A DNA stretch of 15,982 nucleotides. Origin: Planctomycetota bacterium. GTDB lineage: Bacteria; Planctomycetota; UBA1135; GCA-002686595. Under the pieces are notes generated by a model. It was not told the DNA's origin, ran no database searches, and saw only the letters and a program-made list of their open reading frames with translations. Positions 1 through 7,736 of the stretch are shown piece by piece (position 1 is the stretch's first letter; the number at the start of each line of letters is the position of its first letter). The translations under genes and the position numbers were made by a program. The stretch spans positions 1 through 15,982 of the forward strand of contig JAPKBY010000010.1 of assembly GCA_028823185.1 (NCBI GenBank), given 5' to 3'.

Positions 1-249
1 TGGTTCATAGGCGACCACACCGCTTAGCTTGCGAGTGGAGACGAGCAGGTCAGCTCGGCAACCATAGCTCCCACCCAGTCGGCTCCCAGCGCCAACAGCT
101 AAGACCTTCAGGCCTGCGTCGTGCGCTGTGCGAATGATCTGTGCGAGCTCAGCCTCGCTCTCTGGGGAAGCGAGCGGGAGGGGCTCTGCTCTGCCGGGGA
201 GCCTTGCCCGGAGCGGGCCGAGTCTCTGTGCGAGCTCTTGCTTACTCAC
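1..249 (-). CDS. glcE: GlcE-like FAD-binding oxidoreductase, N-terminal part (runs off the window)
   Basis: The first 83 codons of a gene that continues beyond the left edge. It begins with GTG at 249, which overlaps the TGA stop of the upstream glcD (shared GTGA), so the two are translationally coupled. The visible protein begins MSKQELAQRLGPL and contains VLAVGAGSRLGG around residues 50-61, followed by ADLLVSTRKLSGVVAYEP. This is the pyrophosphate-binding start of a FAD_binding_4 (PCMH-type) domain, as in the GlcE subunit of glycolate oxidase. In known systems GlcD, GlcE and the Fe-S subunit GlcF together oxidise glycolate to glyoxylate and pass electrons to the respiratory chain. The family assignment is good. 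The specific GlcE role rests on its position after glcD and on the short N-terminus. No glcF is visible because the window ends. Confidence 0.8.
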   Translation of the reverse strand, partial: MSKQELAQRLGPLRARLPGRAEPLPLASPESEAELAQIIRTAHDAGLKVLAVGAGSRLGGSYGCRADLLVSTRKLSGVVAYEP

Positions 250-1685
250 TGAGAGCCTCCATTGGCGGCGACCGCGACAGGCTTAGTCTTCACTTCCATG
301 CAGCCTCGAACGGGGATCGCCTTGCCCGGATTCATTTGGCCGGACGGGTCCCAGGCAGCGCGCATCTTGAGCATCGCGTCGAGATCATCCTCATTGAAGA
401 CGCGATGCATCTCGTCACGCTTCTCGATGCCGATCCCGTGTTCTCCCGACAAGCTGCCGCCTGCAGCGATGCACGCCTTCATAATCTCAGTTCCAGCATC
501 TAGCACGCGCGCGACCTCATCAGCATCGCGACGATCGTAAGAGATGTTCGGGTGTAGGTTTCCATCACCAGCATGAAAGACATTTGAGACCTTGAGGCCT
601 CGCTCGCGGCAGAGCTCTGTAGAGCGTAAGACGATCTCTTTGAGCCTCGTGCGCGGGACGACGACGTCGGCGACATAGAGATCAGGAGCGATTCGTCCCA
701 TCGCTCCGAAGGCGCCCTTGCGACCAGCCCACAGGCGTCGGCGCTCTTTGGCGTCGGTGGCGGTGCGCACTTCGAAGGCGCCCCGTGATCTCGCGATGGC
801 TTCAATGTCTCGCACAGTGGCGCGGACCTCTTCGTTCAGGCCATCTACGTCGATGAGCAAGACGGCCTCGGCCTCGTCTGAATACCCGGCTGCTAGCACG
901 GAGGCTTCGACCGCTTCGATCGTGAGGCGGTCAAGGATCTCGATCGCCGAGGGCTCTAGGTTGGCGGCGATCAACTCTGTGACTGCGTCACAAGCCCCGT
1001 CCAAGGACGGGAAGAGCGCGAGCAATGTCTCTGAGGTCTCTGGCGCAGGGATGAGCTTGCAGGTGACCTCGGTCGCTACTCCGAGCATGCCTTCGGATCC
1101 GACGAAGCAGCCGACGAGGTCATAGCCTTCAGCGTCAGGCTCGGGGCCGCCGAGCTCATGCACCTCGCCATCAGCTGTCACGACGACGAGTCCCATGATG
1201 CTTCGGGTGGTGGAGCCATAACGGAAGCAGTGTGGACCACCCGAGTTGTTCGCGACGTTCCCACCGATGGTGCATGCCTGCTGACTTGAGGGGTCTGGCG
1301 CATAGCTGAGTCCGTGATGAGAGCAGGCGCTAGAGAGATCTACGTTGACCACGCCCGCTTCAACGCGAGCGAATCTGTCGAGCTCGTTTACTTCGAGTAC
1401 GCGTCTCATCCTGGTCGTCTTGAAGACGACCCCGCCCTGATGCGGGGTCGCACCTCCTGAGAGACCCGTGCCAGCTCCACGTGGAATGATTGGAGGTCCC
1501 TCTTCCGCGAGGATGCGAAGGCACTCGGCCGCCTCTCGCGTGTCTAGCGGCGCTAAGACGAGATCAGGAACCCGCCTGATCATCGCCAGGCTGTCGCACT
1601 CGTATGCTTTTAGCCGGGTGGGGTCGATCGTTAGACCGTCTGCTCCCACGACAGCTTTGAGGGCGCGGAGGAGTGATTGCTTCAC
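246..1685 (-). CDS. glcD: Glycolate oxidase-type FAD-linked oxidase subunit GlcD
   Basis: A 479-residue flavoprotein of the GlcD / D-2-hydroxyacid dehydrogenase family, near the usual length of about 500. The N-terminal FAD_binding_4 domain has the PIIPRGAGTGLSGG loop at about 66-78 and the CTIGGNVANNSGG segment at about 138-150. The C-terminal FAD-oxidase domain has HAGDGNLHP at 371-379 and GEHGIG at 414-419, the His and Glu motifs typical of this family, and ends in the usual DPSGQMNPGK. It would oxidise glycolate or a similar 2-hydroxy acid (D-lactate is the main alternative) with FAD at the inner face of the membrane. The start is GTG at 1685, 15 nt after the stop of the ABC permease, with no good Shine-Dalgarno. 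It overlaps the next gene by 4 nt. The glcE-like partner favours glycolate over single-subunit D-lactate enzymes. Confidence 0.9.
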   Translation of the reverse strand: MKQSLLRALKAVVGADGLTIDPTRLKAYECDSLAMIRRVPDLVLAPLDTREAAECLRILAEEGPPIIPRGAGTGLSGGATPHQGGVVFKTTRMRRVLEVNELDRFARVEAGVVNVDLSSACSHHGLSYAPDPSSQQACTIGGNVANNSGGPHCFRYGSTTRSIMGLVVVTADGEVHELGGPEPDAEGYDLVGCFVGSEGMLGVATEVTCKLIPAPETSETLLALFPSLDGACDAVTELIAANLEPSAIEILDRLTIEAVEASVLAAGYSDEAEAVLLIDVDGLNEEVRATVRDIEAIARSRGAFEVRTATDAKERRRLWAGRKGAFGAMGRIAPDLYVADVVVPRTRLKEIVLRSTELCRERGLKVSNVFHAGDGNLHPNISYDRRDADEVARVLDAGTEIMKACIAAGGSLSGEHGIGIEKRDEMHRVFNEDDLDAMLKMRAAWDPSGQMNPGKAIPVRGCMEVKTKPVAVAANGGSQ

Positions 1686-1700
1686 GGGTGGCGAGGCTCT

Positions 1701-3224
1701 TTAGAAATCGTAGCGGTTCAGGCGGAAGACAGAGAATAGGAGGCAGAGCAGCGCGAAACCGAGCGAGGTGAAAATGGAGAAGTAGGCGTTGTACTTCCAT
1801 GGAGAGTTCCATCCGAACTCGCCCTCATACCACTGCATCGGCCCTAGGAATTGATCTTTGCCAAGGCGCAAGCCGTAGAAGAAGTCGCTCTCCCACTCTT
1901 CATAGTTCTCGTCACTCATCGCTTCACGAGGCATCGATAGGTCTACTTGGTAGAGCCAATCGGCGAAGTGGAAGAAGAAGCGTGCGCGACGAAGCGCGTC
2001 GTCAGGGCTGCCTTCGGCCCAGCGGACTACGATCAGCTGGTTTCCACGGCGGCCTCCGCCGAACATCCGGCGCTCCTTCTCCGGTGCCTCGGCCAGTTCA
2101 CCGCGCTCATCCCGCTCTTCTAGTTCGTCCAGGAAGGTGCTCGCCACTCTAGATGAGACGAGGCGGCGCTCGGTCTCTCCTGATTCAGAGGGCGCTTGCT
2201 CACGGTCGCGACGGAGGATGAAGACCTTCTGTCTTGGATCTGCGTCTTGATCTTCGGGGACCCAGGTGACTGGGGAACTGAAATCAGGCGTCGAAGATCC
2301 CATGAGGATCATCCCGGTCGGGTTGTCCTCCAGAATGACGTCAGCTTCGGTGTCTTCTAAAGCCGGTCCCATTCCTTCGACGGCTTCACGAAGCATCTTC
2401 GTGATGGTCGTGGCGTCTCCAGTCTTGGGGAGAGTGTAGTGGAGGCCGTTCAGGGCGTTCGTGAGAATGACGATGGCTGTGCTGTCTTCATCATCCTCTT
2501 GGATGTCGCCCTTCTCCTGCATCTCAGCGCGGAGCACTTTAAAAGCTGTGGTCTCTTGGGAGTACTCCTTGAAGATCCAAGCTCTGTGTATGCAGCCAGA
2601 GAATGAGAACATCATCAAGACGAGCAAGATCGCTGCGACGCTGGAGCGGGTGATCGTCGCGACGAGGACGCTGAAGGCGTGCAGGATCGCGTAGAGATAG
2701 ATGAGCGTGAGCGCAGACCAGAGGAAGCCTGTGTCTGTGTAGCCAGAGACGAGGGCGAAGCCTAAGTACATGCCTCCCACGAGCGCGATGGAGAGGACGC
2801 CCACGAACAAGAGGCCTGAGCAATAGCGCGTGAAGAGGAGCGTTGCCCGTGAGACGGGCTTTGAGAAGAGCGTGTCAGCCGCGCCTTTCTCTAGCATCCT
2901 CGGCACGAAGAAGGCTGTGGCTGCGATACAGAAGATGATCCCTATCATTCCGGCGAGACCATCGATGACGACAGTCTGCATGCCTTTGATGAGGAGCTCG
3001 TCCGGACGCACGTCGTTGGGTATCGGGATCCCTAGACCGAGGGTCAGCTCTTGGTAGTTGTAGTCCCAGAACCAGAGCAGCGAGATGTGATCTGGGTGGA
3101 AGCCGATGAGGAAGGTCGGGGCGACCAAGCAGAGGACGAGGATGACAAGGAGTCTGAAGACTCGATTGTCGAGGACTTGCTGTAGGGCGTCTTCGTAGAG
3201 CGCGCGCCGGATGTTTTTGTTCAT
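1701..3224 (-). CDS. ABC-2 type transporter permease with large extracytoplasmic insert
   Basis: A 507-residue integral membrane protein and the partner of the ATPase just upstream (ATGA overlap at 3221-3224). Six hydrophobic segments are visible at about 23-41, 87-107, 134-158, 166-190, 197-215 and 480-500. The sequence LFSKPVSR at about 119-126, between segments 2 and 3, is the cytoplasmic coupling motif common in ABC-2 permeases. With that loop inside, the charged stretch of about 260 residues between segments 5 and 6 falls outside the cytoplasm. That insert is acidic, with a Glu/Arg-rich patch near 365-388, and matches no domain I recognise. The family's role is export or membrane-maintenance transport. 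The substrate cannot be deduced. It is followed after 15 nt by glcD, but that is probably only shared transcription. Confidence 0.85.
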   Translation of the reverse strand: MNKNIRRALYEDALQQVLDNRVFRLLVILVLCLVAPTFLIGFHPDHISLLWFWDYNYQELTLGLGIPIPNDVRPDELLIKGMQTVVIDGLAGMIGIIFCIAATAFFVPRMLEKGAADTLFSKPVSRATLLFTRYCSGLLFVGVLSIALVGGMYLGFALVSGYTDTGFLWSALTLIYLYAILHAFSVLVATITRSSVAAILLVLMMFSFSGCIHRAWIFKEYSQETTAFKVLRAEMQEKGDIQEDDEDSTAIVILTNALNGLHYTLPKTGDATTITKMLREAVEGMGPALEDTEADVILEDNPTGMILMGSSTPDFSSPVTWVPEDQDADPRQKVFILRRDREQAPSESGETERRLVSSRVASTFLDELEERDERGELAEAPEKERRMFGGGRRGNQLIVVRWAEGSPDDALRRARFFFHFADWLYQVDLSMPREAMSDENYEEWESDFFYGLRLGKDQFLGPMQWYEGEFGWNSPWKYNAYFSIFTSLGFALLCLLFSVFRLNRYDF

Positions 3225-4177
3225 GGTCGCATCCCCGGTTGATCTTCTTTGATGAGCCCGATGAAGGCCTGTTCAAGAGTGAGGCGTCTGGGGGTGATGG
3301 ATCGAATAGAGAGCCCACGCTGTCGAAGCCTGTCGATGACCTTGTCCATCTCGTCTTCGTTGAGCTCGAGTTGAAATCCGCTATCGCGAAGTTTGAAGCC
3401 ACGGCCGACGCCGTTGAGCACCTCTTCTATGTCTTCCGGGGTCTCGCTGAGGTCAATCTCTACAGCCCCAGTTCGCGGAGTGAGCTCATCGATCGAACCT
3501 TGGACGAGGATCTTGCCTTTGTCCATGATCACGACGTGGTCGCAGATCAACTCGACCTCCATCAGGAGGTGAGAGTTTATGAAGACGGTGACCCCTCTCT
3601 CTTTCAGATCGAGGACCATCTCTCTGATGCTCGCGCGCCCGACAGGGTCGACACCATCTGTTGGCTCGTCGAGGAAGACGATCTCCGGCTGGTGAACGAG
3701 CGCTTGAGCGAGGCCGAGGCGCTGCTGCATCCCCTTGGAGTACTCGCGGATCTTCCGGTCTGCGCTGCTGGTCATGTTGACCTTCTCAAGGAGCGGCCCA
3801 ATGCGCGCCTTGACCTCGTCTGAGTTACCGCCAGCCATCATTCCGAAGAGGTGCATCACCTGGCGTCCTGTGAGATAGGGAGGGAGCCTGTGAGCCTCAG
3901 GGAGGAAGCCGACCTTCTGTCTACTCAAGGGGTCGAGGGGTGGGCGTCCGAAGATCTCAGCTTCGCCTGTCCAGCCGCGCGTGAGTCCGAGGAGGACCTT
4001 GATCAGAGTTGTCTTTCCTGCGCCGTTAGGACCTAGCAGCCCGAAGACTTGACCGCGTCCGACCTCTAGATCAACTCCGCAGAGAGCCGGGAAGCCCTTC
4101 TTCTTGAAGAGAGACTTTCCGAAGACCTTGTGCAGGTTCCGTACTTGGATGATTGGGGGAGCGGGGGCGTCGATCAT
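3221..4177 (-). CDS. ABC-2 type transporter ATP-binding protein
   Basis: A 318-residue ABC ATPase with all core motifs: Walker A GPNGAGKT at 49-56, signature YSKGMQQR at 146-153, Walker B with catalytic Glu in IVFLDEP at 166-172, DGVDP as the D-loop at 174-178, and the switch His at 203 (NSHLL). The Q-loop position reads GFLPE, a variant common in this subfamily. About 75 residues after the NBD core form a C-terminal domain, as in CcmA/NatA/DrrA-type ATPases of ABC-2 exporters. It energises the permease encoded directly downstream, with which it overlaps by 4 nt (ATGA). The start is ATG at 4177, 41 nt after the ROK kinase stop, with no evident Shine-Dalgarno. The transported substrate is unknown. 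Confidence 0.92.
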   Translation of the reverse strand: MIDAPAPPIIQVRNLHKVFGKSLFKKKGFPALCGVDLEVGRGQVFGLLGPNGAGKTTLIKVLLGLTRGWTGEAEIFGRPPLDPLSRQKVGFLPEAHRLPPYLTGRQVMHLFGMMAGGNSDEVKARIGPLLEKVNMTSSADRKIREYSKGMQQRLGLAQALVHQPEIVFLDEPTDGVDPVGRASIREMVLDLKERGVTVFINSHLLMEVELICDHVVIMDKGKILVQGSIDELTPRTGAVEIDLSETPEDIEEVLNGVGRGFKLRDSGFQLELNEDEMDKVIDRLRQRGLSIRSITPRRLTLEQAFIGLIKEDQPGMRP

Positions 4178-4218
4178 GAGAGCAGGATACGCTCACAGAC
4201 CGGATTGTTTGAACTCAG

Positions 4219-5142
4219 TTAGGAGTTCTCTTGCCCGCGCAGCTGCCCAATGCGCGCAGCTCCGACCCAGCCAGCGTCGGGTCCCAGCTCTGCGGGGAGG
4301 ATTGTGTAGTCCTCTGCGACTCTCCCATAGGCTCTCTCTTCCAAGCCAGCCTCTATTCCTGGACGCAGGAGCTCAAGCGCAGCCCCGAAGCCGCCACCGA
4401 TGACATAGACCCGGAGGTCTAAGAGGACCGTCGCTGCGGCCAAGCCTCTACCTAGATCCAAGCCCACATCGTGGAGGAGCTCTTGAGCTCTCAGGTCTCC
4501 ATTCGTGGCTTGTGCGCTCAGTTCTGCGAGGTCCTCCGGGAGATCGAGTTCACGGGCTCGGCGGCTCGCTGCTGTGGCAGAGGCGAGGGTCTCCAAGCAT
4601 CCATGCTTGCCACAGCCGCAGAGCGGCCCGTTTGGATCGATGCAAATGTGTCCGATCTCACCTGCTAGACCGCCTGTGCCGGTCTGAATCTCTCCGCCGA
4701 GGACGATCCCTCCGCCGACCCCAGTCCCCAAGGTGACGAGGAGGAAGTCAGCTTGCTCTCGTCCTGCTCCAGCCCATGCCTCGCCCAAGGCGGCGACGTT
4801 GGCATCATTCTCTAGAGCGACATTGCCGGCAGGGATCTCGAGGCGCTCGGCGACCGCGTCGACCAGCGCGAAGCCATCGATCTGGTGGAGGTTCGCGCTC
4901 ATGATCACGCGACCGGCTTCACGATCTAGCAGGCCTGGTACACCGATCCCGACGGTCTCTCCGAAGTCTAGTTCGCGAGCTAGATTTGCGATCCTGTCAG
5001 CGAGGTCTTGTGGGCCGCGATCAAGCTCTGCTGGGATCGAGCGTCGCTCTAAGATCTGTCCACTGGCGCTGATGGCTCCAGCCTTGATGGCCGTACCTCC
5101 GAGATCGACTCCGACTCGGAGTGACTCTCTGTCCGAACTCAC
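4219..5142 (-). CDS. ROK family sugar kinase (probable glucokinase)
   Basis: A 307-residue ROK protein. The phosphate-binding DLGGT motif is at 13-17, the catalytic Asp is D113 in ENDAN (111-115), and LGTGVGGG is at 138-145. The ROK zinc site is complete: His165 in EIGH and Cys175, Cys177 and Cys182 in CGCGKHGC. There is no N-terminal helix-turn-helix, so it is a kinase and not a NagC/XylR-type repressor. It probably phosphorylates glucose with ATP in the cytoplasm. Other hexoses such as N-acetylglucosamine or mannose cannot be excluded. The start is GTG at 5142, only 3 nt after the stop of the GT5 gene, and AGGAG lies 12 nt upstream at 5155-5159. The spacing makes co-translation with the glycogen-synthase-like gene likely. 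Confidence 0.88.
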   Translation of the reverse strand: MSSDRESLRVGVDLGGTAIKAGAISASGQILERRSIPAELDRGPQDLADRIANLARELDFGETVGIGVPGLLDREAGRVIMSANLHQIDGFALVDAVAERLEIPAGNVALENDANVAALGEAWAGAGREQADFLLVTLGTGVGGGIVLGGEIQTGTGGLAGEIGHICIDPNGPLCGCGKHGCLETLASATAASRRARELDLPEDLAELSAQATNGDLRAQELLHDVGLDLGRGLAAATVLLDLRVYVIGGGFGAALELLRPGIEAGLEERAYGRVAEDYTILPAELGPDAGWVGAARIGQLRGQENS

Positions 5143-5145
5143 AGC

Positions 5146-6633
5146 TTACTTCTTCTCCTCTCGCTCTTGCTTGAGCTTCCTCGTGACCTTGCGGTAGGCC
5201 TTCAGGTATTGGGAGGAAGTCTCCTCCCAAGAGAAGTCTTGCTGCATGCACCGGAACGCGAGGTCTTTCCAGGCGACCGTGTCCTTCCAGGCATCCCTCA
5301 CCTCATCCAGTCCTGCGAGGAGGCCTTCACCGCTGTAAGGACTGAAGGTGAAGCCGGTAGGGTTCTTTTTGTTCGTTGAATAGCTGGAGACGGTGTCTTC
5401 GAGACCGCTGTGGGCATAGACCAAGGGGACCGTCCCGTATCGCATCGCGACCGCGCTGAGCGCGTGGGTCGGGTTGTGGTGCGGAGGCAGGAGGAGGATG
5501 TCCGAGCCGGCCATGATCTGGTGCGCTGTCTTCGTGTCGTAGTTCTCGATCAGCCTGCAGCGACCGGTGAAGGTGGCTTCTATGGTCCGGATCCGCTCTA
5601 AGATCTCTGGTTGTCCTGAGCCCATGATGACCAGCTCTACGTTGCGCTCGAGGACGTGAGTCATCACTTCAGCGAGGAGGTCATAGCCCCCGTCTGCGTC
5701 GAGGCGCCCGATCACTCCTGCGAGGAGTGTCCTAGCGCCTGTGTCGAGAGAGAGGTCCTTCTGCAGGGTTCGTTTGCAGTTGCGCTTGGAGGAGAGGTCC
5801 TTGTCATTCGCTGAGTATTGATAAGACAAGCAGGGATCGGTCGCGGGATCCCAAGCTAGGTAGTTGATCCCGTTTGAGATCCCTATGAGGTCCTTTGCGC
5901 GGCGCTTGAAGGTGTTCTCTAGCCCGTAGCCTCGATCGATCTGCTGAATGCGCTCCGCTTGGAGGGGAGAGGGCGCGCTGATCAAGTGGGAGAATTCGAG
6001 ACCAGCCTTTAAGAAGTTGATCCGACCATCGTGTTCGACTCCCTCGACGCTCTTGAACAGCTCTACGGGAACTCCAATGTCTGGGAGGATGTGGCGTTCG
6101 AATGAGCCCTGCATCGCGATGTTCTGGAAGGAGAAGAACACCCCTGCCTTAGAGACCGGGTGGTCAGGGTCCTTGCTGACGTAGTCAATATGGCGGTAAA
6201 GCGGGACCAAGCCAGCTGTCCAATCCATGCAGTGGATGACGGATGGCTTGTAATCCAGCAGCTCGAATGAGGCTAAGACGGCTTTCGCGAAGGCGGCGTA
6301 GCGACGCCAGTTGTCCGGGTAGGGGCCGTTCTCGTTCCCGTAGGGGTTCCTTCCGCTGAAGAGCTGAGGGTGCTGGAAGAGCGCGATCGGGATCGTTCGA
6401 TAGGTCCCCGTTGAGACCGTGAACGGAGTCGAGGAGAGGGATCCAACGTCTACCGTGCCGACCTCGGTGAGATTCTCAATCTCATTGGGGTCCACATCCA
6501 CCGTATGAGGCATGAATACCATGACCTTCTGACCCTGAGTGATCAGAGTCCTTGGCAGTGACTCGGCTATTTCCGCTAGATTGGTCCGGCGGACGAGTGG
6601 TTGTAATTCAGGCGTAACGAACGCTATACGCAA
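5146..6633 (-). CDS. Divergent GT5 glycogen/starch synthase-like protein
   Basis: A 495-residue protein of the GlgA (GT5, GT-B fold) family, close to the family's usual 480-500. Clear family stretches are RIAFVTPEL at the start, INFLKAGLEF, ISNGINYLAWDPATD, and RYGTVPLV near the C-terminus. Canonical GlgA uses ADP-glucose to extend alpha-1,4-glucan. Here the N-terminal KTGGL is RRTNL (residues 15-19). The His of the HN motif is Gln (FSFQN, Q170), QKG after SRL is DGG (Lys to Gly, about 315), and the catalytic Glu of EPCGL aligns with Asn387. Asp137 and Arg310 remain. It may be inactive or have another donor or acceptor. I chose the TTG at 6633 because MRIAFVTPEL matches family starts. An in-frame GTG at 6693, with AGG 6 nt upstream, would add 20 unconserved residues. 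A ROK kinase follows after 3 nt. Confidence 0.82.
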   Translation of the reverse strand: MRIAFVTPELQPLVRRTNLAEIAESLPRTLITQGQKVMVFMPHTVDVDPNEIENLTEVGTVDVGSLSSTPFTVSTGTYRTIPIALFQHPQLFSGRNPYGNENGPYPDNWRRYAAFAKAVLASFELLDYKPSVIHCMDWTAGLVPLYRHIDYVSKDPDHPVSKAGVFFSFQNIAMQGSFERHILPDIGVPVELFKSVEGVEHDGRINFLKAGLEFSHLISAPSPLQAERIQQIDRGYGLENTFKRRAKDLIGISNGINYLAWDPATDPCLSYQYSANDKDLSSKRNCKRTLQKDLSLDTGARTLLAGVIGRLDADGGYDLLAEVMTHVLERNVELVIMGSGQPEILERIRTIEATFTGRCRLIENYDTKTAHQIMAGSDILLLPPHHNPTHALSAVAMRYGTVPLVYAHSGLEDTVSSYSTNKKNPTGFTFSPYSGEGLLAGLDEVRDAWKDTVAWKDLAFRCMQQDFSWEETSSQYLKAYRKVTRKLKQEREEKK

Positions 6634-6775
6634 AATGCAGGCATGTCCGTTGGGGACGCGCGAGAGGGGGGGTGAGGGCGCTAGAGCCAACACAAGAAAC
6701 CTATCGGAGGCCCTTGGCGAGCCCTACACCCCTGCTCTTCTCGATGTGGCAAATTGCTGCTGATTAAGGACTTAG

Positions 6776-6789
6776 GATTCCTAGGAATC
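6776..6789. promoter_or_regulatory. 14-bp perfect palindrome, possible operator for the GT5 operon
   Basis: GATTCCTAGGAATC is its own reverse complement. It lies just downstream of the candidate promoter at 6803-6832, about where a repressor could block early elongation, and upstream of the GT5 start. No regulator gene adjoins it. Chance cannot be excluded for a single copy. Confidence 0.3.
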
Positions 6790-6802
6790 GGAATTCAGGT
6801 GG

Positions 6803-6832
6803 AAAATAGGCTGCGCCCCCTCACGCAGTCAA
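6803..6832 (-). promoter_or_regulatory. Candidate sigma70-type promoter for the GT5-ROK-ABC operon
   Basis: On the minus strand TTGACT (6832-6827, five of six consensus bases) is followed after 18 nt by TATTTT (6808-6803, four of six). It sits in the only sizeable gap before the GT5 gene. Transcription would begin near 6796, leaving a leader of roughly 160 nt to the TTG start at 6633. Confidence 0.4.
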
Positions 6833-6940
6833 ATTTGAGGGCTGCGCAATACATCTATTGCAGGTTCCTAACGGTGCTTAGTCGTCCCCTGTTACCACGA
6901 GTACTTATTGATGCCTCACTGGTCGCAGGTCATCGGGCCT

Positions 6941-7708
6941 TTATTGCAGCCCGTGTTCAGAGGACTTGTAGAGAGGCATCACCTTAGGAAGCAGCTCTTG
7001 TATCTGTCGGATCCTGTTCGAATCAGAAGGGTGGGTAGAGAGCCACTCCGGAGGTGCGCCAGCGCTCTTTGATGCCATCCTCTGCCAGAAACCAACGGCC
7101 TCCTCTGGGTTGTAACCTGCTGTTGCCATATAGGTCAGGCCAGCTTCGTCCGCTTCTAATTCATGACTGCGGCTGAAGGGGAGCCCGAGGCCCACTTCGG
7201 CGAGGATCGTGGCCATCTCCCGCTCACTCTCGTCATCTGAGATCTCGACGCTCTGGGTGAAGACCTCGATGCCGAGCTGGGTGAGGGCTCCTTGCGTGAC
7301 GCGCTGTGTGCCGTGTCGCAAGGTAGCGTGCGCGATCTCGTGGCCGAGAACGACCGCCAGTCCAGCGTCGCTACCAGCGACGGGGAGAATCCCCGTATAG
7401 ACCGCCATCTTGCCTCCAGGGAGGCAGAAGGCGTTTACGGTGTCGTCCTCTCGAATGACACACACCTCCCAATTGAAGGAGTTCGCGATGCTCGGATCGA
7501 CCTTTCGCGCTGCTTCTACAAGGCGCGCGGTCACGCGTTGGACCTGATCGAACTCTGGACCGCTGTAAAGGACCTCTTCAGTCTCCTTTACTTCGTCAAA
7601 GGCTTGTGCGCCCATCTTGATGTCATCATTGACCGAATAGAAATTTGTGCCCTGACATGCGGTGCAGGCAAAGGCCAGAAGGAGTGAGCTGATCTTGGGG
7701 AGGTTCAT
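6941..7708 (-). CDS. M48 family metallopeptidase, predicted lipoprotein
   Basis: A 255-residue zinc peptidase of the M48C type (LoiP/YcaL/OMA1-like). The zinc site is HEIAH at 123-127, with the third ligand Glu183 and the conserved Asp187 in HELEADEAG. The downstream THPSDSNRI at about 225-233 is typical of this subfamily. The N-terminus has Lys5, a hydrophobic stretch (residues 6-14) and a Cys at 18 preceded by CTA. This is a plausible but slightly off-consensus lipobox (Cys instead of Leu at -3), which would tether the enzyme to a membrane facing the periplasm. Relatives degrade misfolded envelope proteins, so a quality-control role is inferred. It starts with ATG at 7708, 28 nt after gpmA, and is probably cotranscribed with it. 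Confidence 0.9.
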   Translation of the reverse strand: MNLPKISSLLLAFACTACQGTNFYSVNDDIKMGAQAFDEVKETEEVLYSGPEFDQVQRVTARLVEAARKVDPSIANSFNWEVCVIREDDTVNAFCLPGGKMAVYTGILPVAGSDAGLAVVLGHEIAHATLRHGTQRVTQGALTQLGIEVFTQSVEISDDESEREMATILAEVGLGLPFSRSHELEADEAGLTYMATAGYNPEEAVGFWQRMASKSAGAPPEWLSTHPSDSNRIRQIQELLPKVMPLYKSSEHGLQ

Positions 7709-7736
7709 GGAGTCACTAGGGTTGAGATTGATGAGT

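Larger units (their letters stand above)
6634..6940. other. Intergenic region between the M48 peptidase and the GT5 gene
   Basis: About 307 bases with no convincing gene, visibly richer in A/T than its flanks. A plus-strand open frame at 6754-6987 has a TTG start and runs into the M48 gene antisense. It shows no domain, so I leave it out. The region holds a candidate minus-strand promoter, a 14-bp palindrome, and a nested inverted repeat near 6825-6846 (CGCAG ... CTGCG around the 10-bp palindrome TCAAATTTGA). A short CGGGC/GCCCG repeat at 6934-6953 spans the M48 stop but has no T-run, so I do not call it a terminator. Confidence 0.6.

Noticed and set aside
4219..5142. ROK protein as a transcriptional repressor
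   Set aside because: There is no N-terminal helix-turn-helix. The protein starts directly with the DLGGT phosphate-binding motif, as kinases do.
6934..6953. CGGGC/GCCCG repeat as terminator of the M48 gene
   Set aside because: The stem is 5 bp with a 10-nt loop, contains the stop codon and has no following T-run.
6754..6987. Plus-strand 77-codon frame in the intergenic gap
   Set aside because: It has a TTG start, no Shine-Dalgarno and no recognisable domain, and it runs antisense into the M48 coding sequence.
7005..7040. TTCGAATC reminiscent of a tRNA T-loop
   Set aside because: It lies inside the conserved M48 coding sequence and no cloverleaf with matching acceptor stem can be drawn around it.
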